Shown: positions 43,523 to 52,328, numbered from the stretch's first letter. The stretch: 64,000 bases of DNA from JBBQFC01 sp038321615 (GCA_038321615.1 JBBQFC010000011.1:6847-70846); one strand, 5' to 3'. A program made the numbers and translations. The notes: generated from the sequence alone by a model not told the origin.

Positions 43523-44098
43523 TCAGGAACGGACAATTTTTACTTCATTCTCAGCACCTAAGGAGATGATGGGAATGGTTTTGGTAACGTAGGTCCTGTT
43601 TGGGTCGGGCAAATTTAAGATATAATCTACCGCTTCCAAAACGACCGGCTCGCCTTCTTCGACAAGTCCTGCGGGGAAACCATCTTCGTCGATTAATGGC
43701 ATAGCAGCCAATGGTATAGGCCATCGCCGCATCCATTGTACAGTGGTATCGTCTATCACTTTTCTTATCGCAAGTTGCCCCGCGTGGTTGAGCAATGATT
43801 TTGATATTTGCTGGCCACCACTGAGAAGCAGAATCAAAGGCTTGGTGGCGGTATCCATGAGATCCCACGCGATGGAAGGCACCGTCGAAACGACTTTATT
43901 TAGACGCGAATCAGAATCGATGAGCACGCTGTATTCCAATTCGTCAATTTCCGATTTTAAATTTATGAAACGCTTTGCCGCTTCTTCGTTTCTCCCGTCG
44001 AAGATTACGCAAAGCACATCGTCTATTGCCGTCAAAATCCATGCGCCGTCCTTCAATTTTGCAAGACATTCGGCAGGTTGAATTACGGGCGTGCTCAT
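43523..44098 (-). CDS. degenerate YrdC/Sua5-family protein, probably catalytically inactive
   Basis: The 191-residue protein follows the Bacteroidota YrdC/TsaC architecture from end to end. NEEAAKRFINLKSEI fits the conserved NxxA...LK region, VSTVPSIAWDLMDTATKPLI the PxxAxxLL...KPLT region, and the C-terminus IPIISLGAENEVKIVRS the S(I)I(D)L...IIR region. Yet the signatures are lost: the YPTDT strand is TAIDD, the Lys/Arg pair after the LK is absent, and the S-A-N motif is PLAAMPLIDEDGFPAG. These residues bind threonylcarbamoyl-AMP in active enzymes. It starts in an ATGA overlap with the GT9 gene and precedes cca. It may have a structural or regulatory role; an active tsaC must lie elsewhere. 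Confidence 0.72.
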   Translation of the reverse strand: MSTPVIQPAECLAKLKDGAWILTAIDDVLCVIFDGRNEEAAKRFINLKSEIDELEYSVLIDSDSRLNKVVSTVPSIAWDLMDTATKPLILLLSGGQQISKSLLNHAGQLAIRKVIDDTTVQWMRRWPIPLAAMPLIDEDGFPAGLVEEGEPVVLEAVDYILNLPDPNRTYVTKTIPIISLGAENEVKIVRS

Positions 44099-45069
44099 AG
44101 CAATTCTTCAACTTTAATGGTGTGCGCACAGTCGAAATGGCCTTTCGGGCACGATTTCTTGCCGTGAATTCCGCAAGGCCTGCACGCCATGATTTCTTTG
44201 GTTTGCACAATCTTCGAATTGGAGCTTAGTGGGCCAAATCCAAACTCGGGTATGGTGCTACAGTACACCGCCGTAGTAGGGGCGTTCACTGCCGAAGCCA
44301 TGTGCATCGGCGCCGAGTCGTTCACATAATTCATCTTAGCGCCCTGCATTAAAGCAGCCGATTGAAGTAGGTTGAGCTCTCCGGCTAAGACGCGTGTTTT
44401 CGCATGGTGACCCGTATCTTTAATTCGGCTGCAAAGCTGCACATCGCCTGGAGCACCAATCAAATACACCTGCCTGTCGGGATGAAGCCGATCTATAAGT
44501 TCGACCCATTTTTCTTCCGGATATTGCTTGGTAAACCACACGGAAGCTGGCGCAATACAGACATAAGGCCCTTGTTGCAATGGTGCCACATGTAAAAAGT
44601 CATCGGCGGTAGGATAAAGCGCTGGCGCTTGGAAACTATCGTCGGTAAACCGCTCTATAAGTTTAAGATTGCGGTTCACCTCGTGCACATTTTGATCGAC
44701 CACATGCGGATACTTGTATGTAAATCCGAAGGAAAAAGGATTCTGACTAAAACCAACCTTAATCTTGGCCTTGCTAGAAGTGGTAAGCAATCCCGATGAA
44801 GCAAAGCGTTGGAGATTTACCAGGAGATCGTAATTTTCTCGTCGCAGTTCGCGGGAGAGCTTGGCTAGTCCGTTGTACTTAGCATTCTCTTTGTCCCAAA
44901 TGAGCACTTTATTGAGTTTCGGGTGCTCGCGCAAGAGGCCTTCATTGCCTTCACGCAGCAAGAAATCAATTTTCGAAGACGGAAAAAAGCGCTTGAGCTT
45001 TTCAATTAATGGCGTAGCCAAGATTACATCCCCTATAAATGCCGTTTGAATGATGAGAATTTTTTCCAT
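44095..45069 (-). CDS. glycosyltransferase family 9 (heptosyltransferase-like)
   Basis: The 324-residue protein has the GT9 start ILIIQTAFIGDVILATPLIE and a nucleotide-sugar-binding C-terminal half (YVCIAPASVWFTKQYPEEKW, then AKMNYVNDSAPMHMASAVNA). The Asp after the first Gly (FIGD) is the usual catalytic acid. Such enzymes add heptose or similar sugars to lipid A core in the cytoplasm at the inner membrane. The C-terminus has four Cys (MACRPCGIHGKKSCPKGHFD), as in many GT9 proteins. It lies 3 bases after dapD and overlaps the YrdC-like gene by 4 bases. Confidence 0.88.
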   Translation of the reverse strand: MEKILIIQTAFIGDVILATPLIEKLKRFFPSSKIDFLLREGNEGLLREHPKLNKVLIWDKENAKYNGLAKLSRELRRENYDLLVNLQRFASSGLLTTSSKAKIKVGFSQNPFSFGFTYKYPHVVDQNVHEVNRNLKLIERFTDDSFQAPALYPTADDFLHVAPLQQGPYVCIAPASVWFTKQYPEEKWVELIDRLHPDRQVYLIGAPGDVQLCSRIKDTGHHAKTRVLAGELNLLQSAALMQGAKMNYVNDSAPMHMASAVNAPTTAVYCSTIPEFGFGPLSSNSKIVQTKEIMACRPCGIHGKKSCPKGHFDCAHTIKVEELL

Positions 45070-45072
45070 TGA

Positions 45073-45885
45073 TTATACGGCCACCTGATGAGCCCGTAGC
45101 GCATCATTGAGCGATGTTTTTAAATCTGTACTTGGCTTGCGTTCACCGATAATGAGCGCGCAGGGTACCTGATAATTTCCAGCAGGAAAAGACTTTGTGT
45201 AGCTCCCTGGTATCACCACCGCCCGTTCGGGCACGTAGCCACGGTATACCGTTTCTTCGGGTTTGGTAACGTCTATAATCCGAGTCGATTGGGTTAGAAC
45301 TACATTTGCTCCAAGTACGGCTTCTTTGCCCACCCGAACACCTTCTACTACAATACACCGACTTCCGATAAATGCTCCGTCTTCCACAATAACGGGTGCG
45401 GCCTGAAGTGGCTCCAACACCCCGCCGATGCCTACACCTCCGCTCAGGTGAACGTTTTTGCCAATTTGGGCACAGCTTCCTACAGTTGCCCAAGTATCTA
45501 CCATGGTACCACTGTCTACATAAGCACCAATGTTCACATAGCTCGGCATCATAATTACACCGCTGGCCAGATAAGCGCCATAACGGGCTGTGGCAGGAGG
45601 CACCACGCGGACCCCTTTTTCGGCATAACCTGTTTTCAAAGCCATTTTATCATGGTATTCGAAAGGATCGTGCTTTATAGTTTCCATTTTCCGCATGGGG
45701 AAATAGAGCACTACGGCTTGCTTCACCCAAGCGTTTACTTTCCACCCATCGCCATCTGGCTCTGCACATCGCAATTTGCCTTGATCTAATAATTCGATAA
45801 CTTGCTCTATGTGCCTGCGGTAGCCTTCATCTTTCAATAGAGATCGATCGTTCCAAATGGCCTCAATGGCATCTTGGTGGTTCAT
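45073..45885 (-). CDS. dapD: tetrahydrodipicolinate N-succinyltransferase
   Basis: I choose ATG at 45885 (270 residues); the frame opens upstream at a TTG (45903), but that TTG lies inside a perfect -7 promoter element and so cannot be translated from that promoter. The protein has the DapD N-terminal helical part and a left-handed beta-helix of hexapeptide repeats (PSYVNIGAYVDSGTMVDTWA, QIGKNVHLSGGVGIGGVLEP, AVLGANVVLTQSTRI). It makes N-succinyl-2-amino-6-oxopimelate for lysine and diaminopimelate (peptidoglycan) synthesis. It is the first gene of the dapD-GT9-YrdC-cca operon. Confidence 0.95.
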   Translation of the reverse strand: MNHQDAIEAIWNDRSLLKDEGYRRHIEQVIELLDQGKLRCAEPDGDGWKVNAWVKQAVVLYFPMRKMETIKHDPFEYHDKMALKTGYAEKGVRVVPPATARYGAYLASGVIMMPSYVNIGAYVDSGTMVDTWATVGSCAQIGKNVHLSGGVGIGGVLEPLQAAPVIVEDGAFIGSRCIVVEGVRVGKEAVLGANVVLTQSTRIIDVTKPEETVYRGYVPERAVVIPGSYTKSFPAGNYQVPCALIIGERKPSTDLKTSLNDALRAHQVAV

Positions 45886-45900
45886 TCCTAGAATTTTTTG

Positions 45901-45908
45901 CAAAGTTA
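45901..45908 (-). promoter_or_regulatory. -7 promoter element TAACTTTG for dapD
   Basis: On the minus strand TAACTTTG ends 15 bases before the ATG at 45885. It overlaps an upstream in-frame TTG, which decides the start codon choice. Confidence 0.5.
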
Positions 45909-45954
45909 CACATCATCTTTAGACCCACAGAAGGCAAGAATCGACAGAACAAGG

Positions 45955-47397
45955 CTATTGAATTACGGTAAGTTTGGATTGATGAACAGCTGTGCCATCC
46001 CACAGGGATACGATGTACTGGCCTGGAGCTAAGCTATTCAACGAAAGATTGGACTGCCCAGCAGGAACTATTTTAGTAATCAATATCCGCCCAGCCATAT
46101 CTTGCACGTATGCTTGGGTTTGCCGAGAGAGCGCCTCGAAACGTATTTCCCCACGGGTAGGATTGGGGTAAACCCTGAGATTAATTCGTGCAATATCCTG
46201 AAGACCGGTGGTATTCGAACAGGCCTGATCGATGCTTGCAAAAAATTCAAATACTTCTTGAAGTGCTGGTATTACGCAGGCTACGTGCGTTGCTCCCGGC
46301 ATTACGTTTACCGCATCCACGTTGGCGCTGCCGTTTGCCTGCATAGTAGTCTCTGCGGTAATACTATTACCGAAGGCCACCTGCTCGTCTCCATCGCAAT
46401 AATACATCCGTAAGGGAAAGGATGGATTCCAATCAAAATTATCATTGTCGGCCAAAGCCAATCTCAACGGGTGATTTAAATTATTTGTGAAGTTTTCTAG
46501 AACAGTATCCACCATTAATTCACTGATCGTATTGGGCAATAGCGCATTAACAGTTCCCATATCGTAGGTAGTTTGATCGGTGGTGAAATAAGACTCTACC
46601 AGTGATGCATAAGGCTCCTGAATTACGTCGCTCAGATTGGTATAGAGATTTCCATAAACATATTGGTAGCCAATAAGGAGATATACCACATAGCCAGGAT
46701 TCGTGTAGGGTTCTTCACTCAGCAGAGTTTCAGTTTGCGATTCTGAAAGGGCATATGGGCCGCTGCATGGAGCGCCAGCTACAATATTCAATTCATCAAG
46801 CAAATTATTGTCTTGTGCATATTTCAGAGTAGCCATCGCTGCATGCCCTCCTTGCGAGTAGCCGGTAACGAAAACTTGTCCGTTCCCGGATACACCGTCG
46901 GAGAGTGTGGCTAAAAATTCGTGAACGGCAGGAATCATATCAAGCGTTGCTGTAGCTTGAGTTTCGGAATGGATATAAGGATGTATGCCGAGGTTATCGC
47001 CCAGGCCTAAATAATCGGGAGCAAAAACCACGTAGCCCGTGCTCGCCGCAACTTTGGTAATCAAGCCTTCAAAATTTTCTTCAGAAGGCACATCGTTTTG
47101 CCTTAGCACGGTGCCATGACAATAAGCCGCAATGGGATAGGAATTGCAAGTTGCGTTGGCCACAGGGAGTCCAACAGCCCCAGATGCTATGGTGGGTTGT
47201 CCGAAAGGATCTACCGTGTTGTAGGTTATTTTGTAGTACCGTACATCGTATAGCACAGGCAAGTTGGTGAAAGCACCAAGAAGAAACACGGGCGTAGTGC
47301 TTAGAAGTTCGCTTTCTACCAGCGATTGGCTTCGTGCCTGGAAGTGCACGGTGGTTGCCAAAAGGCAAAAAGAAGCAATGATCGTAAATTTTCGCAT
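45955..47397 (-). CDS. secreted lipase/esterase-like alpha/beta hydrolase with T9SS type A domain
   Basis: The 480-residue protein has a signal peptide (IIASFCLLATTVHFQARSQ). The hydrolase part resembles secretory lipases: YCHGTVLRQNDVPSE, VFAPDYLGLGDN, the nucleophile elbow VTGYSQGGHAAMAT, the acid in YYCDGDEQVAFGN and the catalytic His in MPGATHVACVIPAL. From about residue 400 a T9SS type A sorting domain follows (LRVYPNPTRGEIRFEAL, VQDMAGRILITKIVP, LAPGQYIVSLWDG). It is probably exported to the cell surface or medium. Substrate unknown, perhaps lipids or esters. It is divergent from ruvX. Confidence 0.9.
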   Translation of the reverse strand: MRKFTIIASFCLLATTVHFQARSQSLVESELLSTTPVFLLGAFTNLPVLYDVRYYKITYNTVDPFGQPTIASGAVGLPVANATCNSYPIAAYCHGTVLRQNDVPSEENFEGLITKVAASTGYVVFAPDYLGLGDNLGIHPYIHSETQATATLDMIPAVHEFLATLSDGVSGNGQVFVTGYSQGGHAAMATLKYAQDNNLLDELNIVAGAPCSGPYALSESQTETLLSEEPYTNPGYVVYLLIGYQYVYGNLYTNLSDVIQEPYASLVESYFTTDQTTYDMGTVNALLPNTISELMVDTVLENFTNNLNHPLRLALADNDNFDWNPSFPLRMYYCDGDEQVAFGNSITAETTMQANGSANVDAVNVMPGATHVACVIPALQEVFEFFASIDQACSNTTGLQDIARINLRVYPNPTRGEIRFEALSRQTQAYVQDMAGRILITKIVPAGQSNLSLNSLAPGQYIVSLWDGTAVHQSKLTVIQ

Positions 47398-47447
47398 GAT
47401 TTTTAGTAAAGTATTTGATCGGTTAAGTTACGTAAAGAAAGGCTGCA

Positions 47448-47455
47448 TATATTTG
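47448..47455 (+). promoter_or_regulatory. -7 promoter element TATATTTG for ruvX-clpP
   Basis: A full TAnnTTTG match ends 3 bases before the ruvX ATG, implying a leaderless transcript if it is used. No -33 element is clear at the normal distance. Confidence 0.35.
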
Positions 47456-47458
47456 GCC

Positions 47459-47887
47459 ATGGCGAGAATTCTTTCTTTAGATTTTGGCGCAAAACGTTGT
47501 GGACTCGCCGAAACCGATGATTTACAGATTCTTGCAAGTCCACTTGACGCGGTACCTACCAAGGAACTTTTGACTTATTTGGAGCGTTACTTCCAGAAAT
47601 ATCTGGTCGAATTATTAGTCATCGGTTTACCGGTACGCGCAGATGGTAGCCTTTCGGAGATCGAAAGCGAAATCCAAAAATGCATTAAACAGTTGGAAAG
47701 AAAGTTTCCTCAACTACCTTTGGCGCGGCTTAACGAGCGCTACACTTCCAAATTGGCGCTCGATGCCATGATCCAAATGGGATCGACTAAAAAAGATCGA
47801 CGCGTTAAGGGTAACATCGATAAAATCAGTGCCGCTTTGATCTTACAACAATACCTGGAAATTCAACGAAATACGCCTAAAACATGA
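47459..47887 (+). CDS. ruvX: RuvX/YqgF Holliday junction resolvase-like protein
   Basis: I start at ATG 47459 (142 residues) because the family signature starts at once: ARILSLDFGAKRCGLAETDD. The frame is open further upstream but that part is antisense to the secreted hydrolase gene. The RNase H-like fold shows VELLVIGLPVRADGSLSEIE and LNERYTSKLA, and ends VKGNIDKISAALILQQYLE with the late catalytic Asp. The protein is thought to process 16S rRNA 5' ends or junction DNA. It overlaps clpP by 4 bases (ATGA). Confidence 0.92.
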   Translation: MARILSLDFGAKRCGLAETDDLQILASPLDAVPTKELLTYLERYFQKYLVELLVIGLPVRADGSLSEIESEIQKCIKQLERKFPQLPLARLNERYTSKLALDAMIQMGSTKKDRRVKGNIDKISAALILQQYLEIQRNTPKT

Positions 47888-48462
47888 GTGAAGAAAAAGA
47901 CGACGACAAGAAGAAAGACAAGGAAGGTTCCTTGGGTCAACAGATAGAAAAACAATACGTAAAGGACCGGAAGGTTTTCCTTTGGGGTACTGTAAACGAC
48001 GATAGCGCAAAATACGTTATCGACCGATTGCTCTACCTCGACCAAAAAGATCCAGGCAAAGATATCACGTTGATCATCAACAGCCCAGGCGGCTATGTCA
48101 CTTCTGGATTTGCGATTTACGATGCCATGAAGAGTCTGAAGAGCGAAGTTTCCACTGTTTGCATGGGCTTAGCCGCATCTATGGGGAGCATCTTGCTATC
48201 TGGAGGAGCCAAAGGAAAGCGTTTTATTTATCCCTTGGCCAAAGTGATGATTCACCAGCCGAGCGGTGGTTCTCGCGGTACCTCGGCTGATATCGAAATT
48301 CAAGCCTTGGAAATACTCAAAACGAAAGAAATCGGAGCGCGTTTGTTAGCTGAAAATTGCGGCCAGGAATATGAGCGGGTTATGAAAGATTTCAACCGCG
48401 ACTACTGGATGGACGCAGAAGAGAGCTTGGCATACGGAATTATAGATGGCATAATGAAGTAG
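47884..48462 (+). CDS. clpP: ATP-dependent Clp protease proteolytic subunit
   Basis: The 192-residue protein keeps the ClpP triad: Ser in MGLAASMGSILLSGG, His in VMIHQPSGGSRGTSADI, Asp in KDFNRDYWMDAEESLAYGI. ITLIINSPGGYVTSGFAIYD is the usual substrate-groove strand. The N-terminus is a Lys/Asp/Glu-rich stretch (MSEEKDDDKKKDKEGS) instead of the usual P-x-V-I/V-E start, so axial-pore gating and ATPase docking may differ. Bacteroidota often have more than one ClpP; this may be the second type. It is the last gene after ruvX and convergent with the OmpA-like gene, 12 bases apart. Confidence 0.9.
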   Translation: MSEEKDDDKKKDKEGSLGQQIEKQYVKDRKVFLWGTVNDDSAKYVIDRLLYLDQKDPGKDITLIINSPGGYVTSGFAIYDAMKSLKSEVSTVCMGLAASMGSILLSGGAKGKRFIYPLAKVMIHQPSGGSRGTSADIEIQALEILKTKEIGARLLAENCGQEYERVMKDFNRDYWMDAEESLAYGIIDGIMK

Positions 48463-48474
48463 GGGCAAGTGTCC

Positions 48475-50679
48475 CTAATTGGCCAGGTTTGATTCAAGCA
48501 TATCGATTAAGCGAAACGCGATCCGGCGATTTATAGCGTGATCAAATTCGTCGCAATCATCCTCGTTTGGGCATGCTGTAAGAGGTCGAGATTCCCCGTA
48601 TCCTTTACCCGATAAACGATTGGCGGAAATGCCGTGGCTCCTCAAATAGGTGATGGCCGATGCAATTCGCTTTTGCGAAAGTTCCAGATTGAAAAGGTCT
48701 GAACCCTTGGAGTCGGTATGCCCTTCCAGCTCTATGCGCACTTGCGGGTTGGCCTGTAGGATTTCTGCCAGTCCATCAAGTATTTCTGCTCCACTTTTAG
48801 GAATCTCTGCGCTGTTGAATTCATAGTTTACCACACCCAGCGCGAAAAGGTCTTTTTGCGATATACGCACACGCTTCTTGTATTCGTTGGTCAAGGTTAT
48901 TACCCCGTCGTTGGCGCTGAGACGCACATAGGCATAACCGCCGTCTGCGCCTGGTTCGATGGTTTGAATTATTTCTCCCTTTTCGTTTAAGATGTAAACC
49001 GGACTATTCCCATCGGCTACTTCCGATTTAAAGGTATACCTATCGTCAGCACTTACAGACGCAAACTTAAACTGACCAGACATTGAAGTGTAGGTAGTGG
49101 CAATCTCGTCGCCATCACTGTTGAGCAATACTATTTTGAAACCACCCCCTTTGTCTACCTTTCCCGATATATTGAGCGAGAGTATACTCTCATCTAGGTT
49201 TGCCATTTCCGTGATATAGTAATCTTGAGGGGTTAATAGTTCGAAAACAAAACCATTGTTCGATGTTGCCGCTATTTCGCTGATCATCTTATCTTCGGAG
49301 TCGAAAAGCTGGAGGCTGCTGGATGCATCTAATTTAGCATCTGAAATTTCGATACGGTAAGTGTCATTTCCTTTAATATGCTTGAATTCGAAGTTGTTCT
49401 TCGCGTCCACCAAAACCCGGTCTATAACATCACCATAATCGTTCAGCAGTAATACTTCTTTTCCTGATAAAGAGGAAGTACTCTTAACATGTCCTTTTAA
49501 CTTATCAAAGAAATTTTCGGGTACGGTCCAGCTTGCGCGAAATATCTGATTACTCACGTGTTCGCTGTTTCGGTTGGTCAACCAGATGGCTTCTCCCGGT
49601 CGAATTACCTGAAAACCAAAGTCGTCGTAAGGACCGTTAATGGGTAGTCCTAAATTTTTCTTGGTCTCTTGGCTTATATCATATGCGTAAAGGTCAAAAC
49701 CCCCGAAACCAGCATATGGAACGTTCGACGAAAAGAAAAGGGTATCGCCCGAGCAGGTAGGCATAAGCTCGTGTGCAGAAGTGTTCACCACCATACCCAG
49801 ATTTACTGGCGCTGACCAATCATCCCCGTTTAGCTTCATTTTCCAAATATCCATGCCTCCGAGTCCTCCTTCGCGATCGCTTGAAAAGTACAGCGTTTGA
49901 TCGGTACTGTTGTAACTCGGAAATGCGTTATTGCAAGCACAGTCCATAAAAGGCAATTTACCCTTGAGTTTTCCATCCGTATTGAAGTATACCAGCTCAT
50001 CGCGATACGCATCATCCTTATTGGAATAAGGTTGAGTTTTAACCACCGATATTATCATGCTCCCATCTGCCAAAGCCACCATACCATGGATATCTTCATA
50101 TCCCGATTCTTCCAATTTCTTCTTTATTACAGCCAGTACAGGTTTGGCAAGCAAGTCTTCTGGCTGAAAAGTGGTGTAAGATCGACCTTGTCGCTTAATA
50201 GGGTAGTAGGTCGTAGGTCCTGGCTGTTCGTTAACTATTTTTGGGATGCTATCTTCCATCCAGGCGATCTTGATATTTTGTTTTTCGCCAATATTTTTCA
50301 ACGGACTTATCGCTACTGGTTGAAATGCCCCCAAATCAGTTTTCAGATTTACCATGTGGTTCCATTCTCGCTGTATCTCTTCATTATTAGGATACTTTTC
50401 GGCAAGCGGAAGCAGGATTTTCTCCGCTTCAGCAAATTCGAAAAATGCTGCTTTTAATTTGGCAAGTGCTCTTAAAAAATCTGTGCTTTCGCAGTTTCTT
50501 AAACCACTGGTATGGGCCACGAGCGATGCCGCACGGTTGAAATCGCCTTCCTGCACCAGTTCTGATACCTGCGTACAATTAGAAGGATCGCTAACATCGG
50601 TCAACTGTAAGTCTAAGGATTGCGCCATCGATACAACGGCACTACCGAGCGAAAGCAATATAATTATCAGAGCTCTCAA
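48475..50679 (-). CDS. OmpA-family protein with PD40 repeats (T9SS module 2)
   Basis: The 734-residue protein starts with TTG at 50679, which overlaps the PorP stop (TTGA) and is followed directly by a signal peptide (ALIIILLSLGSAVVSMAQS). After an N-terminal helical part (LRALAKLKAAFFEFAEAEKI, probably TPR-like) come PD40-type propeller blades (DQTLYFSSDREGGLGGMDIW, SGDTLFFSSNVPYAGFGGFD). Beta-sandwich repeats follow (FDSEDKMISEIAATSNNGF, LNEKGEIIQTIEPGADGGYA), and an OmpA domain starts near residue 610 (VNYEFNSAEIPKSGAEILDG, IELEGHTDSKG, LSQKRIASAITYL). It resembles the larger OmpA-like proteins encoded with PorP/SprF and is parallel to the 6-7.7 kb gene, but longer. Confidence 0.9.
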   Translation of the reverse strand: MRALIIILLSLGSAVVSMAQSLDLQLTDVSDPSNCTQVSELVQEGDFNRAASLVAHTSGLRNCESTDFLRALAKLKAAFFEFAEAEKILLPLAEKYPNNEEIQREWNHMVNLKTDLGAFQPVAISPLKNIGEKQNIKIAWMEDSIPKIVNEQPGPTTYYPIKRQGRSYTTFQPEDLLAKPVLAVIKKKLEESGYEDIHGMVALADGSMIISVVKTQPYSNKDDAYRDELVYFNTDGKLKGKLPFMDCACNNAFPSYNSTDQTLYFSSDREGGLGGMDIWKMKLNGDDWSAPVNLGMVVNTSAHELMPTCSGDTLFFSSNVPYAGFGGFDLYAYDISQETKKNLGLPINGPYDDFGFQVIRPGEAIWLTNRNSEHVSNQIFRASWTVPENFFDKLKGHVKSTSSLSGKEVLLLNDYGDVIDRVLVDAKNNFEFKHIKGNDTYRIEISDAKLDASSSLQLFDSEDKMISEIAATSNNGFVFELLTPQDYYITEMANLDESILSLNISGKVDKGGGFKIVLLNSDGDEIATTYTSMSGQFKFASVSADDRYTFKSEVADGNSPVYILNEKGEIIQTIEPGADGGYAYVRLSANDGVITLTNEYKKRVRISQKDLFALGVVNYEFNSAEIPKSGAEILDGLAEILQANPQVRIELEGHTDSKGSDLFNLELSQKRIASAITYLRSHGISANRLSGKGYGESRPLTACPNEDDCDEFDHAINRRIAFRLIDMLESNLAN

Positions 50680-51584
50680 TAGTATCTTGGTTTGCGGTCT
50701 GCCGCCGGTAAAATCGATAAATCGCAGCCAATAAATATCTCATGCGATCCACTTTGATAAGCTGCGAGGTTATTCAAAGTCCAATCGTACGAATAGCCGA
50801 AATGAAACTTTTCGGAAATAAAAACCTGAGCCGTTCCTACCATTCCAAAGCCATGGCGATACGTGGTGGTAAGCCACACGCTGTTAGCGAATAGCGCGCT
50901 TAAACTCGCATCCACTTGCATGGGTCCGTCGACGGCGTAACGCACGAAGAAACCGGGTTTCAGGGCGAAATTCCGATTTAATTCATACACCTTTCCACCC
51001 ATTAATTGCAGATGTGTGGACAACCGTGCGTCGCTTTCCGGCTGCTCGGATAAGTTTGGGTTGGAAATATTGTAAGCGCTGAAGCCTAAATAGCCTTTCG
51101 CTGTGCTATACATTACACCAAAATCGAAATTGGGAATCCATCTATTTGGTTCGATGGAATAAGCAATAGGTTCATTGCTGTCGCCATAGCTCAATTTATC
51201 CCAGTCAATCATGTAGTTGAGCATGCTACCTTGTAAGCCAAAGCTCAGCTTTTTCTTTCGGTTGAGCCTGATCGAATAGCTATAAGTTCCCGCAAGGGAA
51301 GTGGCTCTGCGAGCACCGATCACATCGTTTTGAAATTGCAGTCCGAGAGCCATGTTCTTAGCCCTAATGGGACCGTGAGCTGAAAAGTTTTGTGTTCGGG
51401 GAGATCCGTCAAAACCTACCCATTGCGCGCGATACCCGGCATTTATTGATAGGGCCTCTCTGTTGCCAGCATATGCGGGATTGACAATGAAAAGATTGAA
51501 AATGTACTGACTGTAAAGCGCGTGCTGCTGCGAATGTGCCCCAAAACTTGAAAAAACCATTAGAAAAAATAGAAATTTCTTCAT
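50676..51584 (-). CDS. PorP/SprF family type IX secretion membrane protein (module 2)
   Basis: The 302-residue protein has a signal peptide (FLFFLMVFSSFGAHSQQ) and the family signature HALYSQYIFNLFIVNPAYAG, then GYRAQWVGFDGSPRTQNFSA. The rest is beta-rich, with a typical late strand (SEKFHFGYSYDWTLNNLAAY). It is homologous to the 7.7-8.7 kb gene but clearly a separate paralogue. It begins 3 bases after the SprB-repeat protein gene and overlaps the OmpA-like gene by 4 bases. Confidence 0.92.
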   Translation of the reverse strand: MKKFLFFLMVFSSFGAHSQQHALYSQYIFNLFIVNPAYAGNREALSINAGYRAQWVGFDGSPRTQNFSAHGPIRAKNMALGLQFQNDVIGARRATSLAGTYSYSIRLNRKKKLSFGLQGSMLNYMIDWDKLSYGDSNEPIAYSIEPNRWIPNFDFGVMYSTAKGYLGFSAYNISNPNLSEQPESDARLSTHLQLMGGKVYELNRNFALKPGFFVRYAVDGPMQVDASLSALFANSVWLTTTYRHGFGMVGTAQVFISEKFHFGYSYDWTLNNLAAYQSGSHEIFIGCDLSILPAADRKPRYY

Positions 51585-51587
51585 CGT

Positions 51588-52328
51588 TTACCTGGTTAAA
51601 TCAATGAAGCCTTTATGCACAACATCGACTATATTGGCTACGAAAAAATACGTGCCGTCGGGGAGGGGATTGCCCGATTGCGATTCTCCATGCCAAACCA
51701 CGTTTGCATTGTCGTAACGTTCTCCGCTCCACACCAGATTCCCCCAGCGATTGAATATTTCAAAACGGTTCGCGGCAAATTCGGGGCGGAATATGTTTTC
51801 TACTTTCCACACATCGTTCACTCCATCACCATTCGGGCTGAAGGCTGTAAAGAAGGTCAGAAAACAGTCTCCATCGGGATCTGCAGGTATTACAAATTCT
51901 CTGGTTACAGAGCAAGTGGAACTGGAAACGGTAACGGTATAACCACCGGGAGCCAGTCGGTTCACACTTTCACCGGAAAGTCCGTTGCTCCAAAATACGG
52001 TATAGGGTGGTTCGCAGCCGATGATACTATTAACTTTTGCCCCACCATCAGTCGATGTGGCGCAAGATGCTATTCTGATTTTGAGTTCGAAATTTATTTC
52101 CGAAGAGACTGTAGGTTGATGGAACCCTTGGGTAATAATATAGCTTTCGGCGGAAGCAGTTTTTGCAACAGCCTCGCCTGTGGTAAACGAGAAGGTAGTA
52201 TTTGGGGTTGAAATTGTGGCCCCATTGCTGCCTATTACTTGCCTACCAAGTACTACCTGACCTTGAAGGTCTGAACCGGTTACCAGATTCAGGAGTAGCA
52301 AGAAAGCCATTACAACTGCTTTCATCAT
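51588..52328 (-). CDS. short T9SS type B cargo with one SprB-like repeat
   Basis: I start at ATG 52328 (246 residues), which puts the signal peptide first (MAFLLLLNLVTGSDLQGQ); the frame is open to 52403. After the signal there is a region found in many Bacteroidota cargo proteins (TPNTTFSFTTGEAVAKTASA, ITQGFHQPTVSSE), then one SprB-like repeat (GCEPPYTVFWSNGLSGESVN). A gliding-motility-associated C-terminal domain follows (FSPNGDGVNDVWKVENIF, FEIFNRWGNLVWSGERYDN, PLPDGTYFFVANIVDV). It is the first gene of module 2. Compared with the giant adhesin of module 1 it is a minimal version of the same design. Confidence 0.88.
   Translation of the reverse strand: MMKAVVMAFLLLLNLVTGSDLQGQVVLGRQVIGSNGATISTPNTTFSFTTGEAVAKTASAESYIITQGFHQPTVSSEINFELKIRIASCATSTDGGAKVNSIIGCEPPYTVFWSNGLSGESVNRLAPGGYTVTVSSSTCSVTREFVIPADPDGDCFLTFFTAFSPNGDGVNDVWKVENIFRPEFAANRFEIFNRWGNLVWSGERYDNANVVWHGESQSGNPLPDGTYFFVANIVDVVHKGFIDLTR

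Noticed and set aside
45886..45903. TTG start of dapD at 45903
   Set aside because: The TTG is part of the -7 promoter element TAACTTTG; ATG at 45885 is just downstream.
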